DNA of 64,000 bases from Globisporangium splendens (GCA_006386115.1 VFIW01000125.1:1-64000), one strand, 5' to 3'. Positions 44,119 to 56,297 are shown, counted from the stretch's first letter. The notes: generated by a model not told the origin, from the letters alone. Translations and numbers: made by a program.

Positions 44119-47100
44119 CTACCGGAAAAAGCTCTTGAGGTCCTCTAGACTCAGGCGCTCGCTGCGCTTCTCGTCGCCATGCTTGGACGCCACGAGCACG
44201 TGCTTGGCGAGCTTGTCCTTGCGCTGCTGCAGCTGCAGGATCATGTCCTCGACGGTCTCGTCCACGACATAGCGCTTCACGAGCACGGTCTGGTCCTGGC
44301 CCAGGCGGTGCACGCGGTCGATAGCCTGGTCCTCCACACCCGGATTCCACCACGGATCCAGCAGGATTACCACTGACGCACACGTGAGGTTGAGTCCCAC
44401 GCCACCGGCCTTCAGACTGATCACGAGCACGTCCATCGTGGGGTCTTTGGCGAACTTTCTCAGCACTTTCTCGCGCGTTTCCTGCGGCATCGCGCCGTGG
44501 AACATGCAATGCGCAAACCCGTGGCGCTGTAACAGCGTCGCGACCATCTCGAGCATATGCGTCCACTGCGAGAACACGACCACCTTCCGCTTCTTTTTGG
44601 GAGTAATAGTGGCAATTTCCCCGTTGTCATCCTGAGTCTGCTCGCTCGGCGCCTCGTTCTCACGACGAATATCCTCGAGATCCTGCAGCAGCTGCTTGAG
44701 CTTGGTGCTCACAAACACGTTCGCAGCATTCTTGTGATCATCTCTTTCTTGCTTTGGTGCACGTGTTGTCACTTCCTCCGTTGTCTTCTGCTCACCATCA
44801 TCACCTGCTGCAACGGATACCTCGTCTGCTACCTCAGTGTCATCTTCGCCATGTGGACGTTTTTCCGGTGGCACCGGGAGGACAAACACCTTGTTCATGT
44901 CTACCACAGCGCGACACACGGGGCAGCCGCTGTCGGGATCCATCGCGAGACTGTCACGCAGACACTGCTCGCAGAGCACATGGGCACACGCCGTAAGCAC
45001 GCCACGCACGGGCGGATCCAGGCACACGGGACACTCGTGGGACTCGAGCCCTTCCTCGACCTGCGCGAGCACGTTTTCAATGTACGGCGTCGTCAGACCA
45101 CTCGAGTGCGCATTATCAATATCTCCAGCGGTCGACGAGGACGAGGACGAGGACGAGGACAGCAACTCCGATTGCGAGCGACTCGCCTGCTGCATGTCCT
45201 GCTGCAACTGCGCCGAGATGCGGCGGTAGTACGACTCCATCGACTCGTTCGTCTGCGGCTGGAACAGCAGCGACGTCTCACCATCTCCATGCTGCGATTG
45301 CTGCTGCTTGCCGTTACCTTGCTTCTTCGACTGCTCAGCGTCGTTCTGCGCTTGTTCAAAGTTGCGGCCAAGCGCCAGGAACGGGTGGTTGCACGCCTGG
45401 CGCAGCCGCAACAACAACGCAAAGATCGCGACGTAGCTCGTGCTCGCTGTGCCGCTTGCGACAAAACCGTTGAACTCGGCGCGGCTTTTGTCGTACACGG
45501 CCTGGTAGAATGCGCGCTCGTCGTCGGAAAAGCGCAGTTTCACGAGTTCCATGTGCTTGGGCGGGAGCTGCACGAGGCTACGGCCATGCTTGTCGCGCGA
45601 GTGTTTCGTGCGGCGCAGCAGGATCGGCGTGAGGATCACCTTCAGCCGCCCAAGCGCGTTGATATCGTCGCCCTGTTCGAAGGGTGTCGTGATCACGCGC
45701 TTCCACCACGAGAGCCGCGACCAGGGCTCGTACTGGAGGAAGCTCAGCAGCGAGAACAGATCGTCGAGCGAGTTCTGCAATGGCGTGCCCGTAAGGCACC
45801 ATCGATGGGTCGCTTGCAAGGACGCACACGCCTTGAAGTACGTCGTCATGCGGTTCTTGATGCTGTGCGCTTCGTCGAGGATCACGCGCAGCCACGGGGT
45901 TGTCACGAGCACTCCGCCGCCGTTCGGTTTCTCATACTCTTTCGAGAGCACGCCGTACGTTGTGAGTACGATATCGCTCTTGTGGATCGCATGCGTGTGC
46001 TCGCGATCGTCCCCGTAGTAGATGTGATACGCCAGCGTGTTCGCGCGGAAGCGCTCGTCAATCTCGTTCTTCCACTGGTGCAGCAGACTCAGCGGACACA
46101 CGATCAGCGTCTTGCTCGGTCTCTGTTTTCGGTGGCGGTGATGGCCACTCAATGACAACGATGTCACCGTAGTGGCTTCATCGTCCTCGTCATGTCGCCC
46201 GTGACAGTGCTTCTGGTACACGGTGAGCGACAGCATCATCATGGTCTTCCCCATGCCCATGTCGTCTGCCAGGATACCACCACGGCACGGCGTCGGTGGT
46301 TGCGGCGCACGCAACGAAGCGATTTTCTCGAACCGGTTGATGAAGTACGAGCCACCGTCTGCGTCAAATTGACGCGCTTCCCACATCTGTGTGTATAATG
46401 CAACGAGCGCCATTAGAACCGCGAATACATGCCTCATATCCAACCAGTTCCACAAAGCAAAGACGTACCGGATTGAGCTCATCGTCCTGCGCATCCTTCG
46501 TGGAGCCCTGGTTCTCTCGCGCCACCATCCACCGGACCGCAGCCTTCTGATGACCGCGGAGCTCAATGTCGTTCAGGTACGGACGCAGTTGATCCGCTGG
46601 GTTGTGGATCTCCCCATCGTCGTCTTTGCTGTCGTTCTCGTCGTTCCCAGTGCCAATAAAGTCTGAAAACAGCGCCTCAAGACCCGCGTCGTTGTCCTCA
46701 ATATCTTTTGTCGCGGCAGCAATGGCGGTAGCAGCAGTAGTAGTTTCGGAAGCTTTAGGGATTTTCTCAGCATGCAGCATCTCCAACGTCGTGTACAGCG
46801 CGTCGGACAAGTGGAACTGTGGATGGTCCTCGTTGAAAATCGCGAACACGTTTGTGCTCACGTACACAAACACCAGCACCTGTGTGCACAACACCAGTAA
46901 CATCACAAATGACATAGATACTTAGTTACGTTCCAGTGAGTTCGTCACAACAGATATGCTCATATCGACGTACCTGGAAGGATGCAAACATCTGCGACGA
47001 CATTGGCGGAGCGTGACAGACGCCGCCGAGTACGATCAGCTTCTCCTTCATCAGCGGATGCAGGAGCGTCTCGATCTCACGGTCCAGCCGCCCGACCTGC

Positions 47101-47876
47101 ACGCAACAACAACCGCTCTCGTTAGACCCTCTAATGCAACCAGAGGCATTATTATTCTATGTGGGTCTTACCAGCGCGTTCTGCATCGTGGCGATGCGGA
47201 TGATGCCAGCAGAATGAGACGACGTCCCTGGACTGGACCCTGCAGCCATGCCAGGTCGCAGGCGCTTCTTGCCGGCATTCTCTGCCTGCAGCATGAGCCG
47301 ATCGCCCGTGACGAAGTCGACAGACGAGCGGTTCAGCGTCGCACTCAGCACTTTGCGTCCCAGCAAGCGATACTGCGACTGCTGCTCGCGTGCGAACGAG
47401 CGCTCAAAGTACGTCACGGCCGATGCGAGTCGCGACTCTGCCTCACTGTCACGCGCGCTGCTCGTTTCACTGGAAGCTGTCGTGAGCTGCTCAAAGTACG
47501 CGCTCGCAGCCACCATGACGCTGTAGCAGTGCTTGGCGAGCAGCGCGAGCAGGTCGTTGGCCGGCAGGTCGATGCCGAGCTCCTTCATCTGCTCCACCTT
47601 CTTCTTCAGACGCAGCGCCTCCTTCTCGTTCGAGCTGCCGACGGCCACAAGCGGCGCCTGGATGAGCTTCTGCTTCTTCATGGGCGGCGACTTCTTGCTG
47701 GTCGTAGAGCCACTGGGCGACACGCGCGCCGCTGCGTCCGTCTGCTGCTTCACGGGCGTCCGGTGTGCTGTCTTATGGCGCGGCGTGAGGCAGATCTCGC
47801 ACGCAGTGGCGTCGCGCGCGTTCTCGAACGTGCACATGGCGCAGCCCCACGCGTCGCCGCCATCCGACGCTGCCAT
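44119..47876 (-). CDS. RAD5/HLTF/RAD16-type SNF2 ATPase with RING finger
   Basis: A nuclear DNA translocase and probable E3 ubiquitin ligase. Exon 1 (47876-about 47172) carries a RanBP2-type zinc finger near the start (WGCAMCTFENARDATACEIC, C-x2-C-x10-C-x2-C). A short exon 2 (about 47100-46975) reads GRLDREIETLLHPLMKEKLI. Exon 3 is about 46890-46470; exon 4 continues to the stop at 44119. The Walker A box is ILADDMGMGKT, Walker B is VILDEAHSIKN, with LTGTPLQN following. A C3HC4 RING (CPVCLDPPVRG, CAHVLCEQCL, GCPVCR) is inserted between the two helicase halves. Motifs V and VI read LKAGGVGLNLT and QAIDRVHRLGQ. A RING between the lobes is the hallmark of the RAD5/RAD16/HLTF/SHPRH group, which acts in post-replication repair or global repair. 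I see no clear HIRAN domain, so RAD16-like is as likely as RAD5. It diverges from CDK5RAP1 across about 420 bp. Confidence 0.9.
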
Positions 47877-48297
47877 TCGTGTCTCGTGATTGAGCTTTGA
47901 GCTCTGCTGTTGCTCACCACGCTTCAGAAAATGGCGCCAATTTGTTTGATGTCGTTGCTTTTTGGCGAGGTTTCGCTAAAAGCGTGCGTATGGAGTTCCA
48001 GAGGTTTTCATCACAACATTGAAGGGTTTATTTGTGTGTCCACTATTTTCTGTCGCAGTTTTGCTGATACGCTGATGATCATCATCAAACTAGACAATGT
48101 TTCCGTCCACATCAACTATCAAGTTCAGCAGTTTTTAAATTCGACAGTCTGATCACAATATCAATTATAAACTTCAACATTGCTAAAGTATGACATGACA
48201 GATTTCATCGAGTTAGACAGAGTGGCTGAGTGGCTCGTGGTTTTGTTGGTGCAGCACACTCGCAAAAGAGCTCCTGACAAGAGACGAGAAGCCACGA

Positions 48298-50255
48298 TGC
48301 TGCGTCGCGTGCCGTCGTCCGCTGCTGCTGCTGCTGCTGCTGTGCGCCGCGCCGGCGCTGCCCGCGCCTCCACTGCATCTGTGTCTGCGTCTGTGTCTGT
48401 GCGCTGGCATTCGGAGTGCTCGTCGTCCTCATCCGGCAACGGCCATGCGCACGTGAAGGTACACAAGTCTCGGCTGCCGGCGTCCGGCCCGGGCTTCGCG
48501 GACTTTATCCGCGACTCGCGCGCTTCCGATGAGCACGTGGCTGGATCCGCTGCGCTGCATGAAGCAAGCGAGATGAACTTCCCAGCCACGGACACCATTC
48601 GGTCGCTCGAGGAGCTCGAAGAAGAGGCGCAGCAGCAGCAAAAGCGCAAGTTCTTCATCGAGACGTACGGCTGCCAGATGAACTCGGCCGATTCGGAGAT
48701 CGTGCGCGCGATCCTACTCGAGAACAAGTACGAGCCGGCGACGGCGCAGGAGGACGCCGACATCATTCTGCTCAACACGTGCGCCGTGCGCGACAACGCG
48801 GAGGCCAAGATCTGGAACCGCCTGGAGCAGATCCGTCAGGTCAAGGCAAAGATCCTGCGCACGAGCAAGAAGAAGGCGCGTAAGCAGCTGCCGACTGTGG
48901 GAGTGCTCGGGTGTATGGCTGAGCGCCTGAAGACGCAACTGCTCGAGTCCGACAAGATGGTGGACCTCGTGGTCGGTCCGGACGCGTACCGCGACATCCC
49001 GAACCTGCTCAAGGTCGTGCGCGGCGGCGACGCGGCCGTGAACGTGCAGCTGTCGCTGGACGAGACGTACGCCGACATCGCGCCCGTACGCTCGGACCCG
49101 GACAGTCCGTCGGCGTTCGTGTCCATCATGCGCGGTTGCAACAACATGTGCTCGTACTGCATCGTGCCGTTCACGCGCGGCCGCGAGCGCAGTCGCGTGA
49201 TGCAGTCGATCGTGGACGAAGTGCGCGCGCTGCGGGACCAGGGCGTGAAGGAGGTCGTGCTGTTGGGCCAGAACGTCAACAGCTTCCACGACAAGAAGTC
49301 CGAGGGAGCTTCGGAAAAGGGCCGCGGGTACGTCGCGGCGGAGGGCTTCACCAACATGTTCCGATCACGCGATGCGCCGGGCTTCCGCTTCGTGGACCTG
49401 CTCGACGAGGTGTCGCGCGTGGACCCGGAGATCCGCATCCGCTTCACGTCACCGCACCCGAAAGATTTCCCCGACGAGGTCTTTGACCTGATGAACGAGC
49501 GCTTCAACATCTGCAGCAGCATCCACATGCCGGCGCAGAGCGGGAGCTCGTCCATGCTGCAGCGCATGCGTCGCGGGTACACGCGCGAGGCGTACGTGGC
49601 GCTGGTGGAGAACATGCGCGCGCGCATCCCAGGCGTCGCGATCTCGTCGGACTTCATCGCGGGCTTCTGCGGCGAGACCGAGGAGGAGCACCAGGACACG
49701 ATCTCGCTCATGCGCCACGTCGGGTACGACCAGGCGTTCATGTTCGCGTACTCGGTGCGCGCGCGCACGCACGCGGCCCACCGCATGGAGGACGACGTGC
49801 CGAGCGACGTCAAGCTGCGGCGGCTGCAGGAGGTCATCGACACGTTCAGCGAGGTGGTGACCAAGAAGAACAAGGTGGAGGACTCGGATCGTCTCCACGT
49901 CGTGCTGGTGCAGGGCCCGAGCCGTCGCTCGAGCGACGACAAGCCCATGCTCACGGGGCTCACGGACACGCACAAGCGCTGCGTGTTCCCGGACTACATG
50001 CTGCCAGGTTCGCTCCGAGACTTCCAGCACCAGGCGGGGTCGCTGTCCTCCGAGTTCCTGCCGCTGCCACCGCTGGCCGCCGAGGGTGTGCGCGCCGCCA
50101 AGGGCGACTACGTGCTCGTGCGCGTCCACGATGCCGGCCGCCACACGCTGCACGCGACGCCTGTGGCGCGCACGACGCTCCAGGAGATCGCGCAGCTCGT
50201 GCCGCGCGCGGACCTCGGAGCGCGACCCCACGACCGCGCGGCGCTCGGGCTTTAA
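48298..50255 (+). CDS. CDK5RAP1: CDK5RAP1/MiaB-type tRNA methylthiotransferase
   Basis: A radical-SAM enzyme adding a methylthio group to isopentenyl-adenosine-37 of mitochondrial tRNAs. Single exon. I choose the ATG at 48298 (MLRRVPSSAAAAA): an Ala/Arg/Ser-rich leader with a W-H-S end fits a mitochondrial presequence, and the frame upstream of it looks non-coding. The N-terminal methylthiotransferase domain has FFIETYGCQMN, ILLNTCAVRDNA and VGVLGCMAERL, giving the three cysteines of the auxiliary cluster. The radical-SAM domain has the C-x3-C-x2-C motif in MRGCNNMCSYCIVPFTRGRE. A TRAM-like C-terminal region ends near FVLVR-type sequence (GDYVLVRVHDAGRHTLHAT). An in-frame insertion follows QNVNSFHDKKS. 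Length and motif order are full-length for the family. Confidence 0.93.
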
Positions 50256-50528
50256 GGCAAGATGAGGATGCGTCCATTTTAGAGAGACAACGATGGTCAG
50301 TGTATTTTTAAAAGAGTTGCGCTTGCGGGATATCGGTTGGCGTCAAATATCAGCAATACAGCTGTTGCGCAACAAACAAGCAAACAAATGACAGCAAGCA
50401 CGACTTGCAACTACGCTCTCGATCGATTTCCCCGTGAGTTATACGGCAGAACCTCCTCCCTCTTTATGGATACGCAAGTGTGTCTGTGTGCTGTTTACTA
50501 AATCCCTGTTCAAATACGTGTGGCTGGC

Positions 50529-51267
50529 TCACTGGCCACCGACAGCGCCGCGAGCGGCTTCGGCCGCGCGCTTCTGCATCTCCATCTGCAAATTCGAGAT
50601 CTGCAATAAACACAACATGTCATCTTAAATAGGATGACAACATGACCGCATGCAACAGTAGCAAGCAAAGCGTACGTTCGTTCGGATCTCGACGGCGTCC
50701 TTCTCTTTCAGTTCGATCTTCGCATTCACCTTCTCACTATTACACACAACCCACATAACAAACGCACATGTCAGGTGCATACAAACATCCATATCAGCAA
50801 TAATATCGACACACAAATGACAAAAAGACGCACAGTTCATTGTTGATGAACTCGAGACGCTTGTTCACGTTCGCCTTGGCTTCGTTCACGTCCTGCTTGA
50901 GCAGCGCCGGTCCAATGAGCTTGTACACCTTCGCGTCGTCGCCCAGCAAGTCCAGTTCCTATACAAGACGCACATCAACACAAACAGTGATAGCGTATAG
51001 TCGAATAGTACAAACGGTGGTTGCCTATTTGCCGCACAAACGACAGAAGGTACCTTCTTGACCATGGTGTTTTCGTTCGCCTGCTGCGCGTACGTCTGGC
51101 GCTGGTTGGCGAGCACTTGCACCTCTGCAAACGAACCAAAAACAGCGACATGTGTGAGCGCATACACTCGTGATATACAGAGGAAGAGAAGAGTGTGCGT
51201 GTTCTGCTGACGCACCTTCTTGCAGCACGCGGTAGCGCGCCATCTCGGCGTCGACCTGGGCGCTCAT
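50529..51267 (-). CDS. PFDN6: Prefoldin subunit 6 (beta-type), five exons
   Basis: A subunit of the hexameric prefoldin chaperone that delivers nascent actin and tubulin to the CCT chaperonin. Exons read: MSAQVDAEMARYRVLQE (from 51267); VQVLANQRQTYAQQANENTM; ELDLLGDDAKVYKLIGPALL...EAKANVNKRLEFINNE; SEKVNAKIELKEKDAVEIR; ISNLQMEMQKRAAEAARGAV, ending GGQ at 50529. The central beta-hairpin segment (VYKLIGPALLKQD) and flanking coiled coils match prefoldin beta subunits, and the length (about 125 residues) is normal. The four introns are each roughly 70-110 nt, giving an intron-dense small gene. Confidence 0.9.
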
Positions 51268-51641
51268 ACTGGTTGTTTCTTCTGGTTGCTTTGTTGGATA
51301 TTTGCTCGTGCAGCGAGTCGCGACAGCAAATGCAAACAGTGGCAAGCAAAAAGCATGTAAAAGTTACAAATTCTGACGAGTTTCAAAGCAGATGTAAAAT
51401 TGTAACACTACTGATTCTTTGATGCGGTGATTACACTCACGATCTCAAAAAGACTTCTTGGTAGCCACATCAGTTTTCACAGAAAGTAAGCGCTTCAAAT
51501 ATTTGTGAAAGCAAAAGAGCTGTTTTATTGCTATCGAGTTGATGCAAAATGGGTTTCTTGGTAGTCATCGATTGATCACAGAAAACAACCGCTTCTTCTT
51601 TCTGTGAAACAAAGAGCTGTCTTATTGTGACCTGAAATGCT
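51268..51641. other. Intergenic region
   Basis: Spacer between the prefoldin start and the end of the STI1-like gene, both minus-strand. It contains two similar segments with TTTCTTGGTAG...CACAGAAA (near 51450-51485 and 51550-51590). No coding sequence is seen. Confidence 0.55.
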
Positions 51642-53054
51642 CTACTTTCTCAGCCTTTTGTGATCTAAATGCTGCTGAAACGTCACGAGATGCGCATCCA
51701 CCAGCAGCTTGAGCTTTGGACCGAGCGTCGGGTCCTCCTGGAGACGACGCAGCTCCTGTGGACACTCCCTGCATCTCTGGAGCCGCTGCATGAGCTCCGC
51801 GTCGGAAAGTGCCTGTAGCAACTCGGGGTTCTTCAGAATGCGTTGCACTTGAGCTTCTTCATCAGGGGACCGCGCCATATTCGCGATCGACTCTCGCCGC
51901 ACCTCGTCCATGCCCACGATCGCTGGTTGAGTTGAGTCAGCTTTCGTTTGCGGAATTGATAAATAGGATGGCTGGGATGGCTGTGCGAGAAGGCTCGACG
52001 GCTGCTGCTGACTCTCCTGTTGTGCTTGCTGCTGCTGCTGTTTTTTCATAGCAGCTTCTTGCTCCTTTCCAAGCTGCAAACGCCAAAGCAATAGGCAGCG
52101 CCGCTCAGTGGACATAGCGTACTAACGAATGGCAGATGCAAATCAAGCATTTACTTACCTCTTCGAAATGGCTTCCCAGGAAGCCCATAAAGTCCTGCAG
52201 CATCTTGGAAACTGCTTCGTCTTTCCGGTACTTGAGAACCGCCGACTGCGGGTCGCGTTGAAGGTCCTCGATCGCTTGCGTGAAGCGCGGGCTCTGGGGA
52301 GCTACGCATATCCATGGGGACATCGCTGTATGCGTTAAAATCCCATCAAATATGTATTTGCTATAAAGAAACAAGCGGAAACGAACCAAGCGCGAGGTGT
52401 GGATGCTTGGCCAGCTTCTCAAAGAATTTCGCGTTCATCCAGGCTGTGCGTAACAAAGATGTTAAAGCGAGCATATTGGTCAGCTCAGACTGCAATTGTA
52501 GAGAGGGGTGGCCGCACCTTTTGGGTCGAGCTGGTTCATGCTCTTCAGCGCGTCCTGGACTTCGGGAAACACGAAGGACGACGTTGCGTCCTGCTCTGGC
52601 TCGTGCTGCTTCATGATCAGCAGGTCGTCTCTCTAAACGACACAAAGTCGTGAAATAAGTACACGTGAACGAGTCGCTCTCCCAGCTTGTGCAAGTGTGG
52701 AGAACGCACCGTGGGCAGTTTCTTCTGCGTCTTGCCACTCGACGACTGCGTTTTGGATGTTTGCTTCTGGTTTGAGACTTTGCTGCGCGTGGCTGACTTG
52801 GGCGTGTTGAAAACCCCTTTTTCAAGCCCTGGCCGGACGATTTGCTGCTGCGCTCCTTCTCCTGACGCCTCCGCGTTTCAGCTTTGGCGCGATCGCGACC
52901 ATTTCATCCATCAGACTGGACTCCTCCCCTGCTGCTTGTCCTCGATCTGGTTGTCATAATGATCACCTGCATCTTCCTCATCTAGCAGCAGTGGGGGCTC
53001 GTCGTCCACAAGCTCGTCCTCGTGCTGCTTCGCTTGGAGCTCCTTCATGGTCAT
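51642..53054 (-). CDS. STI1-repeat co-chaperone-like protein, five or more exons
   Basis: Start MTMKELQAKQHEDELVDDE at 53054; stop at 51642. Later exons read DDLLIMKQHEPEQDATSSFV...ALKSMNQLDPK (about 52630-52520), AWMNAKFFEKLAKHPHLAL (about 52440-52390), TQAIEDLQRDPQSAVLKYRK...FMGFLGSHFEE (about 52300-52160), and a long last exon with a Gln-rich tract. That exon then reads VQRILKNPELLQALSDAELM and LQRCRECPQELRRLQEDPTL. Paired D-P/N-P helical blocks (AIEDLQRDP, ILKNPELLQAL, QEDPTLGPKL) are typical of STI1 domains in Hop/STI1, Hip and ubiquilin-type proteins. I see no TPR or ubiquitin-like domain, so I leave it unnamed. The first coding stretch (52800-52960) has reading-frame conflicts described under findings. 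It diverges from the Ig-WD gene across 185 bp. Confidence 0.7.
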
Positions 53055-53239
53055 CCTTCTCTTGTTACCGCCAGGTGCTAAAAGTCAAACTGGCGGTGGC
53101 TTTTCACGAAACGCGTCGCCGATCTTTCTGTGACTGCTGCGAATATTTCCCACGTTTTCCACTTGGTGCCGCTGCTTTCCAAAAGGTCGAATGCTTGTTC
53201 TGTAGCCCAGGTTGTTTCTCCCTTGCTTGAAGCTACGGA

Positions 53240-55711
53240 ATGCGACGCTCAGATCGACGCAAAGCTGTGAAAACACCTGTGGGAAAGAAATCTGAAGCCG
53301 TCGACAAGGGCATGTGTGTGGCGTACGGCAGTCGCAACGTGGTCCGATACGAACCAAAGCGCTCCGATCCGAAGCAGCAGCAATTCATCCAGTGCCGAAG
53401 CTGCAGCCTCGTGTCGCCCAACTTCAACCAACCGCGAGTGCAAAGTGGCACCTGCGAAGACTACGCTCCGCTCGACAACTTTAAAGCTCCGAGTACGTTT
53501 GCAAGTTGCTTTCCCCGGAACGATTCAGTGGGTTGTCGCTCACGAATGCATCTGTCTATCTGCTGTACGCTCTCAAGTCATGGGAGACGAGATCCTGGAT
53601 GCGTTTACCCACGACCACGTCAAGAAACAGCTCCAGAGCGCCTTGGACTTTGGTGTGTGCACGCCGTGCGTATCGCCCTCAATATACCTCATCCCTTGTC
53701 GTTGACGTGATTTTGTGTTGTTTCTCTATCAGCACAAGGCGACATCGCGTTGATCTTGAGTGTACGAAAGTCCTTCTTCCAGTTGTGCGTACATTTGAAG
53801 GCGCCAGCACCTCACAACTTCCATTCTCCATTACTTTGGTAGCGATATCTCCCCGTGGTGATCGACGCAATTCAGCACGCTGTTGCTGAGTACGGGTTCA
53901 GCGAGAGCGTCAAGGGGGTGATGGAGAGCGTGCGCGTGATACAAACGCTCGCCAAGGACGACGAGCAGCTCGTGCAGCGGCTCATCCGTTTACGCCATGT
54001 GCTCACACCCACAGGCGCGTGGATCAAGGAAGACGCCGAACGCGCCGACCAAATTGCCGCCGAGAATGCGCGGAAAGCGAGGCTGCGCGCGCGGAAGCTC
54101 GCATTGGGACTCGATCCTTCGGTGCCGCGGTTGCCTGTGCTTCATGAATCGCCACCTCCAATACTTGTGACCCATATGAGTCGACCTGTTAGCCTCCGCG
54201 TGAATGCACAGTACACGCAGAGGTTCCAGTGGCACTTTAACGGCAAACCGATTCCAGCAGATACCGACAATCACAACAGCGAAAACTCCGAGATCATGGT
54301 TCGTGGAGCCACGCGAAGCGCGTTGATCATCCCAAAACTCACCAAGCGCTTCGTGGGCGAGTACCACTGCGTCTGCGAGAACGAGGAAGACGCGACGAGC
54401 ACCGCGAGCTGCCAGGTCGCGATCGTAGCTTTGACATCGTGTCGACTGCTCAATCGCAAACTACGCGGCCACTCGACATCGATGCTCCAATTGCGCTGGA
54501 AGCACACTGCGATTGCTTGCGTCGCGCACTCCATTGTGGTCTTTGACACCAACACGTTTGCTCCCGTCAAAGTGCTTCCTGCGATCTCCTCTGCCGGACC
54601 AGGGACGACGCAGACGCTCGCGTGGAATTCGCATACAAAATTGCTCGTGACGTCGTCGTCGATGAAGAACCGTAGGAACGACATCGCGGTGCATTCACTC
54701 GACTTCACGTCTGCTGCTGCTGATGGCGCGATGGCGCTAGAGGAGCATCGACGCAGCCTCCTCGAGTTGACGAAGCCAAAAGCGACTCCAAAAGCTGCGG
54801 CTGTGTCTGCTGTTAGCGCCAGTGCGATCTCGAACTTGCTCTTCGGCACCACGGTGAAAGCGCTCGATGTCGCTCACTTTGCCGCGTCCTTCGCACACGG
54901 TAAGCTGCTCGTGCTCTCCGATATGAAGTCCCGCGTCGTCATTCTCGATCCTGTGCCATCTTCGCCGATTTCAAGTCCGCAGTAAATGCCCGACTTTGAC
55001 AGCGACCGCATTTGCCACATCGCAAGTAGCTCCACCGGTGCAGTTCTCGCGATTGCGTTCCGAGGCAAACACCACACCTCACTGATCAAGTCGCTGTCTA
55101 CTGGCAGCAGTGGCAAGGTTGGTACTTTGGACACTATGTTGTCAAATGCGTGGACTCGCGAGCAGCTCCAATTTGCATTCCCCGTGACTTGTTCCGCTTT
55201 TGATGTCCATGGAGAATACTTGGCTGTCGCTGAGTTCAGTTGCGTGAGAGCTTGGATCTCGATCGTGCACAGATCCACAACGAAAGCGAATAGAAACGCC
55301 GACAACAACAGCCAGGAAAGCCGCGAGTCGACTTGCAAGCGCCGGTTTGAAGCGCATGTGGGCAAAGTCTCGTGTCTGCAGTGGACCAAGGCGACATCGC
55401 TGCTCGTGTCCAGTGGCTTCGATGGATACGTCAAGATCTGGGAGATCGACACGAACGTGACGTGCTTGCTGACCATCCACTTGGACACGCGCGGGGTCCA
55501 CAGTTTCCTGCTCGTCGACGAAGACGCCGTGCTGCTCGCGTTTGGATACACCGAGTGCCACTTGCAAAGTCGCCAACTAGTGCAGCTCGTGGAGCTGGAA
55601 GCATCGCGGCAACTCGAGATGAACGCACACGCAGCGACGATCCAGAAGATCTGGAAAGGCAGACAGACTAGAGCGCTGATCAACAAGTACATCAAAGGCT
55701 CAACGTCATGA
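53240..55711 (+). CDS. Ig-like/WD40/IQ protein, multi-exon
   Basis: I do not recognise a named family. Start MRRSDRRKAVKTPVGKKSEA at 53240. Exons are joined through an intron in the 53430-53520 region (borders unclear), GTGTGTGC...CTATCAG near 53653-53733, and GTACATTTG...TTGGTAG (54 nt, near 53787-53840), which removes an apparent TAG stop. An apparent TAA at 54983 can be removed by an in-phase intron of 45 nt from GTAAATG. Domains: a helical N-terminal region (VMGDEILDAFTHDHVKKQLQ, VVIDAIQHAVAEYGFSESVK); an Ig I-set-like fold (FQWHFNGKPIPAD, SALIIPKLTKRFVGEYHCVC with the Y-x-C motif); then degenerate WD40 repeats (e.g. VGKVSCLQWTKATSLLVSSG, FDGYVKIWEID). An IQ motif near the end reads AATIQKIWKGRQTRALI. 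An intracellular Ig fold joined to WD40 and IQ modules suggests a cytoskeletal or axonemal scaffold; this is inference. Confidence 0.65.
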
Positions 55712-55847
55712 AGCACGCACCCTTCGCTGAACAACAGCAAATATGCCTCTCCAATAAAAATAACGCTCTAATTTCGTGTTTGATGTACCTCACTGCCCAC
55801 GAAGAATTTGAGTCTTGGAACTTGTGGCACCTTTGCCTTTCCCAAAG

Positions 55848-56297
55848 ATGGAGCCCTCGCTCATTGCGTCGAAAGCGATTGTCCCGGGTACATTCAACGA
55901 CAAGAAGTCAGATGCCGAGGATGAGCACCACACGCATACCATGATGTGCGCGGCACGCATGAAGTACCTGGACGACACCGACCAAATCCAGCCCGACACG
56001 ATGTTCATGACCCGCAAGCAAGCCCAGAAAGTGGCCCAGCGCCGCGATACTGGGACCATTTCGCTGAAGAAACTCGACGTGGGGTCACCTCTGAGGAAGC
56101 CGAACGCGGCAAACGCAGCCAGCGCCAACGCCAGTCTCACAGCGTGGAAGAAAGCCAATAAGGCAGCGACAGACGAGAAGAACCAAATCTGGGGAACCAA
56201 ATCTGGGAAGCCAAGTTCCAGGCAGGCTGTCATTTCTGGCAAAACGTCGAGACCTCGGAATGCCGACTCGCACCACCAGCGAATGCGCTTTAGATAG
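55848..56297 (+). CDS. Small basic unknown protein
   Basis: The ATG at 55848 opens a 150-residue frame: MEPSLIASKAIVPGTFNDKK, an acidic/His patch (DAEDEHHTHTMM), then CAARMKYLDDTDQIQPDTMF, a Lys/Arg/Gln region and an Ala/Asn/Lys-rich tail ending HHQRMRFR. No membrane segments or known domain. Codon use looks genuine over the middle part. It starts 136 bp after the Ig-WD gene on the same strand and faces PanB at its 3' end. An upstream exon is possible. Function unknown. Confidence 0.5.
   Translation: MEPSLIASKAIVPGTFNDKKSDAEDEHHTHTMMCAARMKYLDDTDQIQPDTMFMTRKQAQKVAQRRDTGTISLKKLDVGSPLRKPNAANAASANASLTAWKKANKAATDEKNQIWGTKSGKPSSRQAVISGKTSRPRNADSHHQRMRFR

Noticed and set aside
44557..46155. 532-codon plus-strand open frame
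   Set aside because: It is antisense to the SNF2 ATPase, rich in Arg/His/Leu/Val as expected of a shadow of GC-rich coding sequence, and has no domain.
49449..50231. 260-codon minus-strand open frame
   Set aside because: It is the antisense shadow of CDK5RAP1 in very GC-rich sequence; the composition (HRV/ARV runs) is typical of shadows.
53787..53840. In-frame TAG in the Ig/WD40 gene as evidence of decay (and of flagellum loss)
   Set aside because: A 54-nt, phase-0 GTACATT...TTGGTAG intron with a pyrimidine-rich end removes it. The TAA at 54983 is likewise avoidable. There is no firm sign of pseudogenisation.
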